Source: Clostridia bacterium
Lineage (GTDB): Bacteria; Bacillota; Clostridia; Christensenellales; Aristaeellaceae
Length of the DNA stretch: 52,033 nt
Direction: 5' to 3'
Assembly (NCBI GenBank): GCA_017410455.1
Contig: JAFQQT010000025.1
Coordinates: 1-52,033, forward strand
Each line of letters begins with the position of its first letter. Within the stretch, counting starts at the first letter, position 1. A program made the position numbers and the translations under genes. Positions 43,729 to 51,000 of this stretch are shown here, one piece after another. The notes under the pieces were generated by a model. That model saw only the letters and a program-made list of their open reading frames with translations. It did no database searches and was not told the origin of the DNA.

Positions 43729-45252
43729 ATGTTTGCAAGAATCATGGCGGTGGTTCTGGCGGTGATTCTGCTGCTGACGGGCGTGTTGAGCGGCATTGGC
43801 TGGATTGCGCTGCAGAATCAGCAGACGGAGGCCGTGCAGCAGACGCTGCGGCAGGAGGCACGGGAGATTGCCTATCTGGCGGCCCAGCAGCAACGGAACT
43901 TGCCGGACTGGGGGTTCGGCCCCTTTCCTGCAGGCATTCCTGAGGGCGATTTCGCCGAGGCCTACCTCCAGCGGCGGGCAAAGGCGGTCTATGAGGAGTA
44001 TGGCGCCTACATCCTCGTGGTGGACCGGAACGGGCGCATTATGGACAACAAGAATACGGCCCTTGCGGATAACCCTGCCTTTGCGGCGATGATCGATGTG
44101 GCGGATGTGAACGCTGCCATGTCCCAGGTGCTGCAGGGCGAGGAGATCGAGCTGCATGTGAGCGCGGACGGCAACGACTACTTCACCGTGGCGGTGCCCT
44201 TCGTGCAGGATGACGTGGTGCTGGGCGCGGTGTTCATGCAGACGCCCGCGCAGGTGATCGAGGGCGGCGCCGCAGGGCTGATCGCGCCGGTGGCGGGCAT
44301 TGCCGTGATGGCGAGCCTGGCGGCGGGGCTGGTGCTGCTGGTGATGCTCCGCGGCATCATGAAGCCGCTGAACAGCCTGACCCACGCCGCGGCGGCCATG
44401 GCGGAGGGCAATTTCGCCGTGCGGGTGCCTTCCACGCGCGCCACGCGGGAGGTGGCGGAACTCTCTGCAGCCTTCAACACCATGGCGGAGAAGCTCAGTG
44501 CGGTGGAGGGCAGCAGGCGCGAGTTCGTCGCCAATGTCAGCCACGAGCTGCGCAGCCCCATCACCGCCATCAGGGGTTATGTGGATGGCATGCTGGACGG
44601 CACCATCCCGCCGGAGAGCATCGAGCGCTACCTGACCATCGTCAGCGGCGAAACGAGGCGGCTTTCCGGGCTGATCGATGAGCTGCTGGCGCTCTCGCGG
44701 CTGGAGCGGGACGATGCAGCCCTGGATTATGTGGATTTCGACGTGTGCGACCTGCTGGAGCGGGTCTTCCTGCGCCGCATGGGCGACATCGAGGCCCGGG
44801 AGCTGGACGTCGACTGCGACTTCGACCCCGAACCCTGCTATGTGCGGGCGGATATGGCGCGCATCGAACAGGTGGCCACGAACCTGCTGGACAACGCCAT
44901 CAAGTTCACCCCCGACGGCGGGCGCATCAACCTGATGGTGCGGGTGACGGGCGAAGTGTGTACGGTGACGGTGACGGACAACGGCATCGGGATCCTCCCG
45001 GAGGACCGGCCGCGCATCTTCGAGCGCTTCTTCACCGCGGACCGGGCGCACACCTCCGGCAAGGGCACGGGCCTGGGGCTTTCCATCTGCCAGCGCATCA
45101 TGGAGATGCACGGGCAGACGATCCGCCTGCTGGATACGCAGGAGGGCGCGGCCTTCGCCTTCACGCTGGAGAAGGGTGAGAAACCCGTGCGCAGCGCGGA
45201 AGCTGCCCCTGAGAGCGACACAGAAGAATCATGCACGGGGGACCAGCTGTGA
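43729..45252 (+). CDS. Membrane sensor histidine kinase
   Basis: A 507-residue kinase partnered with the preceding regulator. Domains: first membrane segment (about 5-27), an extracellular sensor of about 150 residues with no recognised fold, a second membrane segment (about 185-207), and a HAMP linker (about 208-262). HisKA follows with the phospho-acceptor in FVANVSHELRSPITAIRG (about residue 271). The ATPase domain has an N box LLDNAIKFTPDGG, a G1 box VTDNGIGILPED and a G2 box GKGTGLGLSIC. The tail after residue 480 is acidic. A terminator overlaps the stop. Confidence 0.93.
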   Translation: MFARIMAVVLAVILLLTGVLSGIGWIALQNQQTEAVQQTLRQEAREIAYLAAQQQRNLPDWGFGPFPAGIPEGDFAEAYLQRRAKAVYEEYGAYILVVDRNGRIMDNKNTALADNPAFAAMIDVADVNAAMSQVLQGEEIELHVSADGNDYFTVAVPFVQDDVVLGAVFMQTPAQVIEGGAAGLIAPVAGIAVMASLAAGLVLLVMLRGIMKPLNSLTHAAAAMAEGNFAVRVPSTRATREVAELSAAFNTMAEKLSAVEGSRREFVANVSHELRSPITAIRGYVDGMLDGTIPPESIERYLTIVSGETRRLSGLIDELLALSRLERDDAALDYVDFDVCDLLERVFLRRMGDIEARELDVDCDFDPEPCYVRADMARIEQVATNLLDNAIKFTPDGGRINLMVRVTGEVCTVTVTDNGIGILPEDRPRIFERFFTADRAHTSGKGTGLGLSICQRIMEMHGQTIRLLDTQEGAAFAFTLEKGEKPVRSAEAAPESDTEESCTGDQL

Positions 45253-45270
45253 CGGCTGGTCTCCCGTTTT
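45236..45270 (+). terminator. Terminator at the end of the histidine kinase gene
   Basis: CGGG-G-GACCAGC and GCTGGTC-T-CCCG form a stem with one mismatch, followed by TTTT. The left arm includes the last codons of the kinase gene. Confidence 0.78.
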
Positions 45271-45305
45271 CGCTGCGCAGTACGCAATAAGAACAATCCC
45301 CCGCG

Positions 45306-45334
45306 TTGCAAATCGATAAAACATCCGCTATAAT
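45306..45334 (+). promoter_or_regulatory. Promoter of the chorismate mutase-shikimate kinase operon
   Basis: TTGCAA (45,306-45,311) and TATAAT (45,329-45,334) are spaced 17 bp apart, 46 bp before the ATG at 45,381. Confidence 0.78.
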
Positions 45335-45380
45335 AACAGGGAGAGCGGCTGCGCGCCGACCGGAAGGGAAGTGCCTGACC

Positions 45381-45665
45381 ATGAGGGACCTGCAGGAAAC
45401 GAGGCTCGCGCTGGACGCGGTGGACCGGCAAATCGTTGCGCTGTTTGAGCAGCGGATGACCCTGGCCCGGGACGTGGCGGAATACAAGATCGCCCGGGGC
45501 ATGCCCGTCCTTGACCGCAGCCGGGAGGAACAGGTGCTTGAGAGCCGCTGCGCCATGCTGGCGGATGGCTACTGGGCCCCTGCCGTCAGGGAACTGTATG
45601 AGCAGATCATGGCGCTGAGCCGCTTGGAGCAGCAGAAAATGGTGGAGGAGGCCGAACATGCTTGA
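45381..45665 (+). CDS. Chorismate mutase, AroQ type
   Basis: A 94-residue all-helical enzyme converting chorismate to prephenate for Phe/Tyr synthesis. Motifs: LQETRLALDAVDRQIVALFE (first helix with the conserved D-x-x-D/R pattern), RMTLARDVAEYKIARGMPVL (K for substrate carboxylate) and the C-terminal helix YEQIMALSRLEQQKM. I chose the ATG at 45,381 because the frame from 45,306 runs through the promoter. GGAAGGGAAG lies upstream. The gene overlaps aroK by 8 bp. Confidence 0.9.
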   Translation: MRDLQETRLALDAVDRQIVALFEQRMTLARDVAEYKIARGMPVLDRSREEQVLESRCAMLADGYWAPAVRELYEQIMALSRLEQQKMVEEAEHA

Positions 45666-46197
45666 CCGACACATCTTCATCATCGGCATGCCGGGGTGCG
45701 GCAAGTCCAGCCTGGGCCGCAAGGTGGCCAGCATCATGGGGCTGAACTATGTCGATACGGATCAGCGCATCGAGCAGGCCGCGGGCTGCAGCGTCACGCA
45801 GATCTTCGAGCAGTACGGCGAGGCCGCCTTCCGCGCCGCGGAAACGAACGTGCTCATCCAGCTCACCCGCGAGCCGGGGTCGCTGGTGTCCACCGGCGGC
45901 GGTATGGTCATACGGGAAGTGAACCGGGAGATCATGCGCAACCATGGCATTATCCTGCTGGTGGATCGTCCGCTGGAGGAGATCATGGGCGACATCAAGC
46001 TCAACCGCCGCCCGATGCTGGCCGTCAAGGGCCTGCCGGAGGTGGAGCGGCTGTACCATGAGCGCATCGACGTCTACCGCTCTGTGGCGGATGTGGTGCT
46101 GGACAACAGCCACGGCTATTATGCGGGCCTGGCCGGGATGGAGAAGATCATCCGCCGCCGCTTCAACCTGAACGCCGCGCACCGGAAGGACGCCTGA
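45658..46197 (+). CDS. aroK: Shikimate kinase
   Basis: A 179-residue kinase phosphorylating shikimate at O3. Motifs: IIGMPGCGKSSLGRKVAS (Walker A), YVDTDQRIEQ (the shikimate-binding DxD), FRAAETNVL (Arg and Glu), VSTGGGMVIR (GGG motif) and the lid RRPMLAVKG with the ATP-contacting Arg. The start overlaps the chorismate mutase gene, so the two enzymes of the same pathway are made together. A ProB-like gene follows after 28 bp. Confidence 0.93.
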   Translation: MLDRHIFIIGMPGCGKSSLGRKVASIMGLNYVDTDQRIEQAAGCSVTQIFEQYGEAAFRAAETNVLIQLTREPGSLVSTGGGMVIREVNREIMRNHGIILLVDRPLEEIMGDIKLNRRPMLAVKGLPEVERLYHERIDVYRSVADVVLDNSHGYYAGLAGMEKIIRRRFNLNAAHRKDA

Positions 46198-46225
46198 ATA
46201 GAAGCCTGACAGGAGGCCCGTAACA

Positions 46226-47053
46226 ATGGAATACCAGTTTGACCTCGTGGGCAAGATCGGCTCCATGGCGCTGATCCGCCGCGAGGATCGCGATATCGAC
46301 TACAACATTTTTTCCCGCCTGGGGAGCGAGCTGAAGCCCGGCATGATCTGGGTCACTTCCGGCGCGGCGGAGATCGGCCGCCTGGATTACATCAAGCGCA
46401 CCGGGTGCGAGCTGACCGGCACGGACAACGACGTCAAGGCGGACTATGCCTCCCAGGGCCAGTCGATCCTCATGCAGAACTACCGGCAGTTCATCCCGCA
46501 GGAGTATGGCGTGCGCCAGCTGCTGGTGGAGCACACCCACTTCAACGACCCGGAGAAGCGCGAGTACATCCGCAAGCTCCTCATCCGCGCGGCCCAGCAG
46601 AAGACGGTGCCCATCGTCAACTACAACGACCCGGTCAGCGACGAGGAGATCCGCAAGATGGAGCTGGCCATCCGCCGCCAGCACGGCGACGATGTGGTCG
46701 AGTGTGTGGACAACGATGAGACCGCCGCGGTCATCGCCGGCCTTGTGAAGGCGAAGACGCTGGTGATGATGACCAGCACCGAGGGCATCTATCAAAATCC
46801 TGCCGACCCGTCCACCCTCGTGCGCGACGTGACCGGCAAGACGGTCGGGGAGCTGGAGGTGGCTGTGCGCAAGCTGCAGAGCAACTGCGTAGGCGCCTCC
46901 CGCGCGGGTGCAAACGGTGCGCGCGCCAAGCTCGAGTTTGCCCTCAAGTCTGCCAGGCAGGGCACCACCGTCATCATCGGCCACGCGCGGCACAGGCTCA
47001 GCGATCTGGTCAGCGGCCGCGTGGCCTGCACCCGCATCGGCGTGGAAGCGTAA
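46226..47053 (+). CDS. Amino-acid-kinase-fold protein, glutamate 5-kinase-like
   Basis: A 275-residue protein. It starts YQFDLVGKIGSMALI (compare VVKIGSS in ProB) and has MIWVTSGAAEIGRLDYIKR, DYASQGQSILMQNYRQFIP, TVPIVNYNDPVSDEEI, ECVDNDETAAVIAGLVKA and VMMTSTEGIYQNP. All follow the order of ProB blocks. It lacks the PUA domain and departs from the enzyme at several usually fixed positions, with GAAEIG where ProB has GAVA-x-G. No proline genes are nearby. It may be a proline-pathway enzyme or a related kinase with another acceptor. AGGAGG is upstream. Confidence 0.75.
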   Translation: MEYQFDLVGKIGSMALIRREDRDIDYNIFSRLGSELKPGMIWVTSGAAEIGRLDYIKRTGCELTGTDNDVKADYASQGQSILMQNYRQFIPQEYGVRQLLVEHTHFNDPEKREYIRKLLIRAAQQKTVPIVNYNDPVSDEEIRKMELAIRRQHGDDVVECVDNDETAAVIAGLVKAKTLVMMTSTEGIYQNPADPSTLVRDVTGKTVGELEVAVRKLQSNCVGASRAGANGARAKLEFALKSARQGTTVIIGHARHRLSDLVSGRVACTRIGVEA

Positions 47054-47055
47054 TT

Positions 47056-47200
47056 GTGGAATTATGAATTAGGAATTAGGAATTATGAATTGAGCATGTG
47101 AAGCCTGTTGCGTGCGGACTGCGAATTGCGCCAAAGGCAGTGTCGCTGTCAGCCACCGCACAACAAGCAAAATTCATCATTCATCATTCATAATTTGAAA
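47056..47200. repeat. Second MITE-like intergenic element with heptamer-repeat ends
   Basis: The left end repeats GAATTAG/GAATTAT and the right end repeats ATTCATC, giving imperfect inverted ends (AATTATGAATGATGAATG on the other strand). About 90 bp of unrelated sequence lies between. It matches the design of the element at 28,236-28,370. Confidence 0.6.
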
Positions 47201-47218
47201 TAAGCTCCGGAGATGGTT

Positions 47219-48394
47219 ATGACATTACACGACTCCGTCCGCTACTTTACCGACGAGACCCACATCATGCCCTGCCTGTCCGTGGCCTGCGGAGATGCGG
47301 GGCGCTTTGCGTGCGAGCGGGGCGGCGTGATGGACGAGGCGGGGACGCCGCTGACGGAGCGGAGCATCTTCGACCTGGCCAGCCTGACGAAGCTCTTCAC
47401 CGGCCTGACGGTGATGCGCCTGCACGAGGAGGGGCGCCTCGACCTGACCCGGCCGGTGACGGACTATGCGCCGCAGTTTGCGAACCTTGCCGCAACGACC
47501 GTGTCGCAGGTGCTGGGCTTTGAGGTCGCCCTGACCACCGCCGAGCGCGTCGATACGCAGAAAACCCCGGAGGCGGCGAGGCAGCAGCTCTTCGCCATCC
47601 GTCCGGGGGAGGTCACGGGGCGCGCATATTCGGACATGCACGCCATGGTCCTCAGGCATGTGATCGAGGGCGCGGCGCAGGAGACGCTGCTGCACGAGGT
47701 GCACAGGATCATCCTGAACCCGCTGGGCATGGCGGACACCTTCTGTGTCGTGCCGCAGGAGCGCCTTGCAGATTGCGTGCGCTACGACCGGGAGCACCGC
47801 ATCGAGCGGGGACGCTACATCCTCCGCGAGGGCATCGGCCCCGGCATGCCCCACGATCCCAAGGCCGCGCGGCTGCATCCGGATCTGGCCGGGCATGCGG
47901 GCCTCTTCGCCGCCATGGGGGACATGGTGAAGCTCTGCCAGGGGCTGCTGCAGGAGAAGGTCGTCAGCCGCAGCACGCTCATCGGCATGAGCCGCAACCG
48001 CACGGGTTTCCGGCGGGAGGACGGCAGCTATCAGCAGTATCTGGGCGCACAGTGCTATGTGCGGCACCCGGTGCAGTACTTCAGCGAGATCCCCGTGTAC
48101 GAGAGCGACCAGGCCATCGGCCTGAGCGGCTTCACGGGACATCACCTGTCGGTGGACGTGGGCACGGGCGTGTTCGTGCTGATGCTGGGCAACCGGGTGC
48201 TGAACCGCCTGACGGTGCTGCTGCCCGAAAGCGGGAAGTCCATCACCGATTACGGCCTCAATCCCGATGGTACGGGCCAGGTGCTTTGGCCGGACGGTCG
48301 CCGGGTGTGGTCTTCTGTCGACTACGTGCACCACAAGGATGTGCATTTCCATTCGTCAGTGGCGCGCACACTGGGTCTTCCCGCGCAGCGATGA
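47219..48394 (+). CDS. Serine beta-lactamase-family hydrolase
   Basis: A 391-residue cytoplasmic member of the beta-lactamase/transpeptidase-like family (PF00144-type). The nucleophile motif S-x-x-K is in FDLASLTKLFTGL (about residues 58-61). A Tyr-containing block RAYSDMHAMVLRHVIEG (Y-S-D, about 140) provides the usual YxN-like site, and GLSGFTGHHLSVDV near the C terminus takes the place of the HxG/KTG motif. No signal peptide is seen, so it is more likely an esterase or amidase than a resistance enzyme. CCGGAG lies 6 nt before the ATG at 47,219; an ATG at 47,213 abuts it. Confidence 0.85.
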   Translation: MTLHDSVRYFTDETHIMPCLSVACGDAGRFACERGGVMDEAGTPLTERSIFDLASLTKLFTGLTVMRLHEEGRLDLTRPVTDYAPQFANLAATTVSQVLGFEVALTTAERVDTQKTPEAARQQLFAIRPGEVTGRAYSDMHAMVLRHVIEGAAQETLLHEVHRIILNPLGMADTFCVVPQERLADCVRYDREHRIERGRYILREGIGPGMPHDPKAARLHPDLAGHAGLFAAMGDMVKLCQGLLQEKVVSRSTLIGMSRNRTGFRREDGSYQQYLGAQCYVRHPVQYFSEIPVYESDQAIGLSGFTGHHLSVDVGTGVFVLMLGNRVLNRLTVLLPESGKSITDYGLNPDGTGQVLWPDGRRVWSSVDYVHHKDVHFHSSVARTLGLPAQR

Positions 48395-48533
48395 CGTTGG
48401 CCGGCACGTCCATGGCGGCGGCGAGGGCCTCCGGGTCGTTGTGGGTGGCGATGGCGGGCAGCATGCCGGTGAATTCCGTCGCGCTGGCGAGGTCGTTCTC
48501 CAGTTGCAGATCAAAATCGCGTTCCGGGGTCAT
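48258..48533 (-). CDS. Small hypothetical protein convergent with, and overlapping, the hydrolase gene
   Basis: A 91-residue frame starting MTPERDFDLQLENDLASATE with an excellent ribosome site (AAAGGAGGCGATCCC) before the ATG at 48,533. The first 55 residues, to about NVIAAREDP, look like normal protein with good codon use. The rest overlaps the last 137 bp of the opposite hydrolase gene and is rich in Pro, Arg and Gly. The gene may be a 3'-truncated relic whose original end was replaced by the hydrolase, or a real short protein. I do not recognise the family. Confidence 0.4.
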   Translation of the reverse strand: MTPERDFDLQLENDLASATEFTGMLPAIATHNDPEALAAAMDVPANVIAAREDPVCAPLTNGNAHPCGARSRQKTTPGDRPAKAPGPYHRD

Positions 48534-48621
48534 GGGATCGCCTCCTTTCGGGGTTAGCATGGCTGCCGGGGCGCTTTTTCTTGCCCGGGAATTTCTGCTG
48601 GCGGAAATGCGCCGCAGGGGG

Positions 48622-48649
48622 TTGCAAATCCCTGAAAATATGCTATACT
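48622..48649 (+). promoter_or_regulatory. Promoter of the ctsR-mcsA-mcsB-clpC operon
   Basis: TTGCAA (48,622-48,627) and TATACT (48,644-48,649) are spaced 16 bp apart, just before the CtsR operator. Confidence 0.75.
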
Positions 48650-48655
48650 GGATAT

Positions 48656-48672
48656 GGTCAAAGATAGTCAGA
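48656..48672 (+). promoter_or_regulatory. CtsR operator
   Basis: GGTCAAA-GAT-AGTCAGA matches the known CtsR heptad direct repeat (RGTCAAA-n3-RGTCAAA) with one deviation (G for A at the sixth base of the second heptad). It starts 7 bp after the -10 box, so bound CtsR would block transcription of its own operon. Confidence 0.85.
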
Positions 48673-48704
48673 AGACCGAATGGTATCCGAGGAGGCGACG
48701 GTCG

Positions 48705-49196
48705 ATGAAGCTGAGCGATTCGATAGAGAACTTTATCAAGACGCTGCTGGCGGAGGATTCGCCGGAGGTGGAACTCAAACGGAGCGAGCTGGCGGAGTAT
48801 TTCGGCTGCGCGCCCAGCCAGATCAACTATGTGCTGGCCACGCGCTTCTCGCCCGACCAGGGGTACATCACCGAGTCGCGGCGGGGCGGCGGGGGCTACA
48901 TCCGCATTGTGCGGGTGGTGCAGACGGGCTCGCAGCGGCTGATGTACCTGATCAACGAGCGCATTGGCGAGAGCATCAGCGAGATGGAATCGGCGCGGCT
49001 GATCCAGCAGCTGATGGAACAGCAGGTGGTGACGGTGAGGGAGGCGGAGCTGATGCGGGCGGCCATCTCGGCGCAGGCGATGTCCGTGCCGGTGCCCGAC
49101 GCGATCAAGAATGCCTTCCGCGCCCGGATGATGAAGACCATGCTGCTCACCATTGCCCGGCAGAACCGGGGGCAGGGAGGTGGCGCGAATGTCTGA
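48705..49196 (+). CDS. ctsR: Heat-shock repressor CtsR
   Basis: A 163-residue repressor of Clp protease genes. Residues 1-75 form the winged helix: LSDSIENFIKTLLAED, LKRSELAEYFGCAPSQINYV and the Gly-rich wing SRRGGGGYIRIVRV, which is the thermosensing loop in Bacillus. The C-terminal dimerisation domain ends LLTIARQNRG. The start ATG at 48,705 has GAGGAGG upstream. The gene overlaps mcsA by 8 bp. A CtsR operator precedes it, so it regulates itself. Confidence 0.95.
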   Translation: MKLSDSIENFIKTLLAEDSPEVELKRSELAEYFGCAPSQINYVLATRFSPDQGYITESRRGGGGYIRIVRVVQTGSQRLMYLINERIGESISEMESARLIQQLMEQQVVTVREAELMRAAISAQAMSVPVPDAIKNAFRARMMKTMLLTIARQNRGQGGGANV

Positions 49197-49782
49197 ACAC
49201 GAAAATGTGCAGGGGCTGTGCGAGGATTGCGGGAAGAATGACGCAGTCTGCACCATGGCGGTGATGATGGGCACGAAGACCATCCACCGCAAGCTCTGCC
49301 AGGCCTGCATGGCCAAAACGAGCATGGCGCTGGCCGCAGGGAATCTGGGTCAGGTGCTGGGCTCGATCCTCGCAGCAGCCCAGGGGGCGGCGCAGCCTGC
49401 TGCAGCGCCTGACGCACTCCGGCCCCAGCCTGCGCCCAAGCCACAGGCGGCGCCCGCCCTGCCCACGGTGGAAGGGGAGCCGGAGAGCTGCCCCGGCTGC
49501 GGCCTGCCCTATGCGCAGCTCCGCCAGCATGGCCGCGCGGGTTGCGCCCGGTGCTGGACGGCTTTCCGCAGGACGGTGGAGAAGGGGCTGGCCAGCTATG
49601 CGCCTGCGGTGCAGCATACCGGACGGCGCCCGGTGGACTCCGAGGAAGCCCGGCGCGACCGCGCGGTGCGGGAGATGCTCCAGCGCCGCCTGGAGGAGGC
49701 CATCGCCCGGGAGGACTATGAATCCGCCGCGCAGCTGCGCGATGCGATGCGGGAGATCGACAGGCAGGAGGGCGCGAAATGA
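49189..49782 (+). CDS. mcsA: McsA-like zinc protein, activator partner of McsB
   Basis: A 197-residue protein. Four zinc-binding CxxC pairs are kept: LCEDCGKND, LCQACMAK, SCPGCGLPY and GCARCWTAF. An Ala/Pro/Gln linker lies between the second and third. The C-terminal UVR motif REMLQRRLEEAIAREDYESA and following residues form a coiled coil. In Bacillus McsA activates the McsB arginine kinase and binds metals. It overlaps ctsR by 8 bp and mcsB by 4 bp. This protein looks intact, in contrast to McsB. Confidence 0.92.
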   Translation: MSEHENVQGLCEDCGKNDAVCTMAVMMGTKTIHRKLCQACMAKTSMALAAGNLGQVLGSILAAAQGAAQPAAAPDALRPQPAPKPQAAPALPTVEGEPESCPGCGLPYAQLRQHGRAGCARCWTAFRRTVEKGLASYAPAVQHTGRRPVDSEEARRDRAVREMLQRRLEEAIAREDYESAAQLRDAMREIDRQEGAK

Positions 49783-50789
49783 TGCGGGAAGAAGACGTCA
49801 TCGTCGGTGCAACCGCGGTTCTGACGCGCAATTACGCCGACCTGCCCTTCGATGCGGTCAGCAACGCGGAAACCGCCGGGCGCGTCATCAGCCGCACCGC
49901 GGGCGTCCTGCACGGGAACGGCTTCACGCTGCACCTGCTGCGGGAGATGACTGCGGACAACGGCCGGGCGCTGGCAGAAAAGGGGCAGATCCCTGCGGAG
50001 ATGGCCGGCGCGGCGAAGAATCCGGCGGTGCTGCTGCCCCTGGAGGGCAACGCATCGGTGGCCCTGGGCGGCAGCGAGCATGTGTTCATCATGGCGCGCC
50101 GCCACGGAAGCGCGCTGCCTGAGGCCGTGGCGGACTGCCTGGCGGTGGAGGATCAGCTCTCACGCCGGGTCAGCTTCGCCTTTGACGGGCAGATGGGCTA
50201 CCTGCAGGCGAGCGCGGAGATGCTGGGCACCGGCCTGCGCGCTGCGCTGGTGGTGCATGTGCCGCTGCTGGTGCGGGCCAACCGCCTGCCTGAGGCGCTG
50301 CGGGCGCTGGAAGAGATGGGCCTGCGCGGCCGCTTCTGCGGCATGATGGGCAAGCGCCCCCGGGGCGATCTGCTGGCGGTGGAGAACCGCTGCGCCATCG
50401 GCCGCACGGAGCAGGAGATCTGCCAGCTGATCCAACGGGGCGCGGAGAAGGTGCTGTGCATGGAGGCCGGGATGCGCCAGCAGGCGGCGGAGGCGAACTC
50501 CCTGCGCCTGACGGACCGGCTGTGCCGCGCCCAGGGGCTGACCCGCTCCGCGCGGCTGATCAGCGAGATCGAGTTCTGGTGCATCTGGTCGGATCTGCGG
50601 CTGGGCGCGCAGATGGAGCTGCTGCCCCTGACGGTCGGGCAGGTGGATGCGCTGCTGCCGGAGATGATGGACGCGCACCTGCGCAACTATGCCGAAGAGC
50701 CTCTGGCAGGGGAAGCCATGGACGAGTGCCGCTGCAACCGGCTGCGGGAACTGCTCTACGATATTCCCATGGAAAACGGGGCGTTATGA
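49779..50789 (+). CDS. mcsB: Degenerate McsB: arginine-kinase-fold protein lacking the active-site motifs
   Basis: A 336-residue protein that aligns along the McsB/phosphagen-kinase domain, including [16 protein letters not shown] and [12 protein letters not shown]. Yet compared from memory with Bacillus McsB, the ATP-binding SSRIRLARN is GATAVLTRN (residues about 10-18). The catalytic NEEDHIR is GGSEHVF (97-103). The SCPTNVGTGLRAS block is [13 protein letters not shown] (144-156, Cys to Ser). The GEGSE loop is replaced (about 188-195), and the late RPNERDIRRA block is missing. About 25 N-terminal residues are also absent. The frame is intact and overlaps mcsA by 4 bp, so it is expressed but probably inactive as a kinase. 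It may act as an adaptor. Confidence 0.85.
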   Translation: MMREEDVIVGATAVLTRNYADLPFDAVSNAETAGRVISRTAGVLHGNGFTLHLLREMTADNGRALAEKGQIPAEMAGAAKNPAVLLPLEGNASVALGGSEHVFIMARRHGSALPEAVADCLAVEDQLSRRVSFAFDGQMGYLQASAEMLGTGLRAALVVHVPLLVRANRLPEALRALEEMGLRGRFCGMMGKRPRGDLLAVENRCAIGRTEQEICQLIQRGAEKVLCMEAGMRQQAAEANSLRLTDRLCRAQGLTRSARLISEIEFWCIWSDLRLGAQMELLPLTVGQVDALLPEMMDAHLRNYAEEPLAGEAMDECRCNRLRELLYDIPMENGAL

Positions 50790-51000
50790 GAAAACGGCAG
50801 CGCCTGAACGTAGAATAAGGATGAAGCGTATGCTTCCGGCATATGCTTCTGGCCCCACCAGAGCGCGCGGCAGGCGATGGAAGCTGCCCGGGAGCTCGGT
50901 GGAGCCGAATGAAGAATATCGTGTCGCGCACGCAGCGCAGGGATGCCGGAAACGGGAGAAGCGTTCCTCTGCCAGCGGCGCGTATCAAGGAGGAAGGATC

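Noticed and set aside
41623-45111. An 1162-codon minus-strand open frame opposite mutS2, the P-loop kinase and the two-component genes
   Set aside because: The plus-strand genes are clear family members with ribosome sites. The minus frame crosses several of them and has a composition typical of GC-rich antisense.
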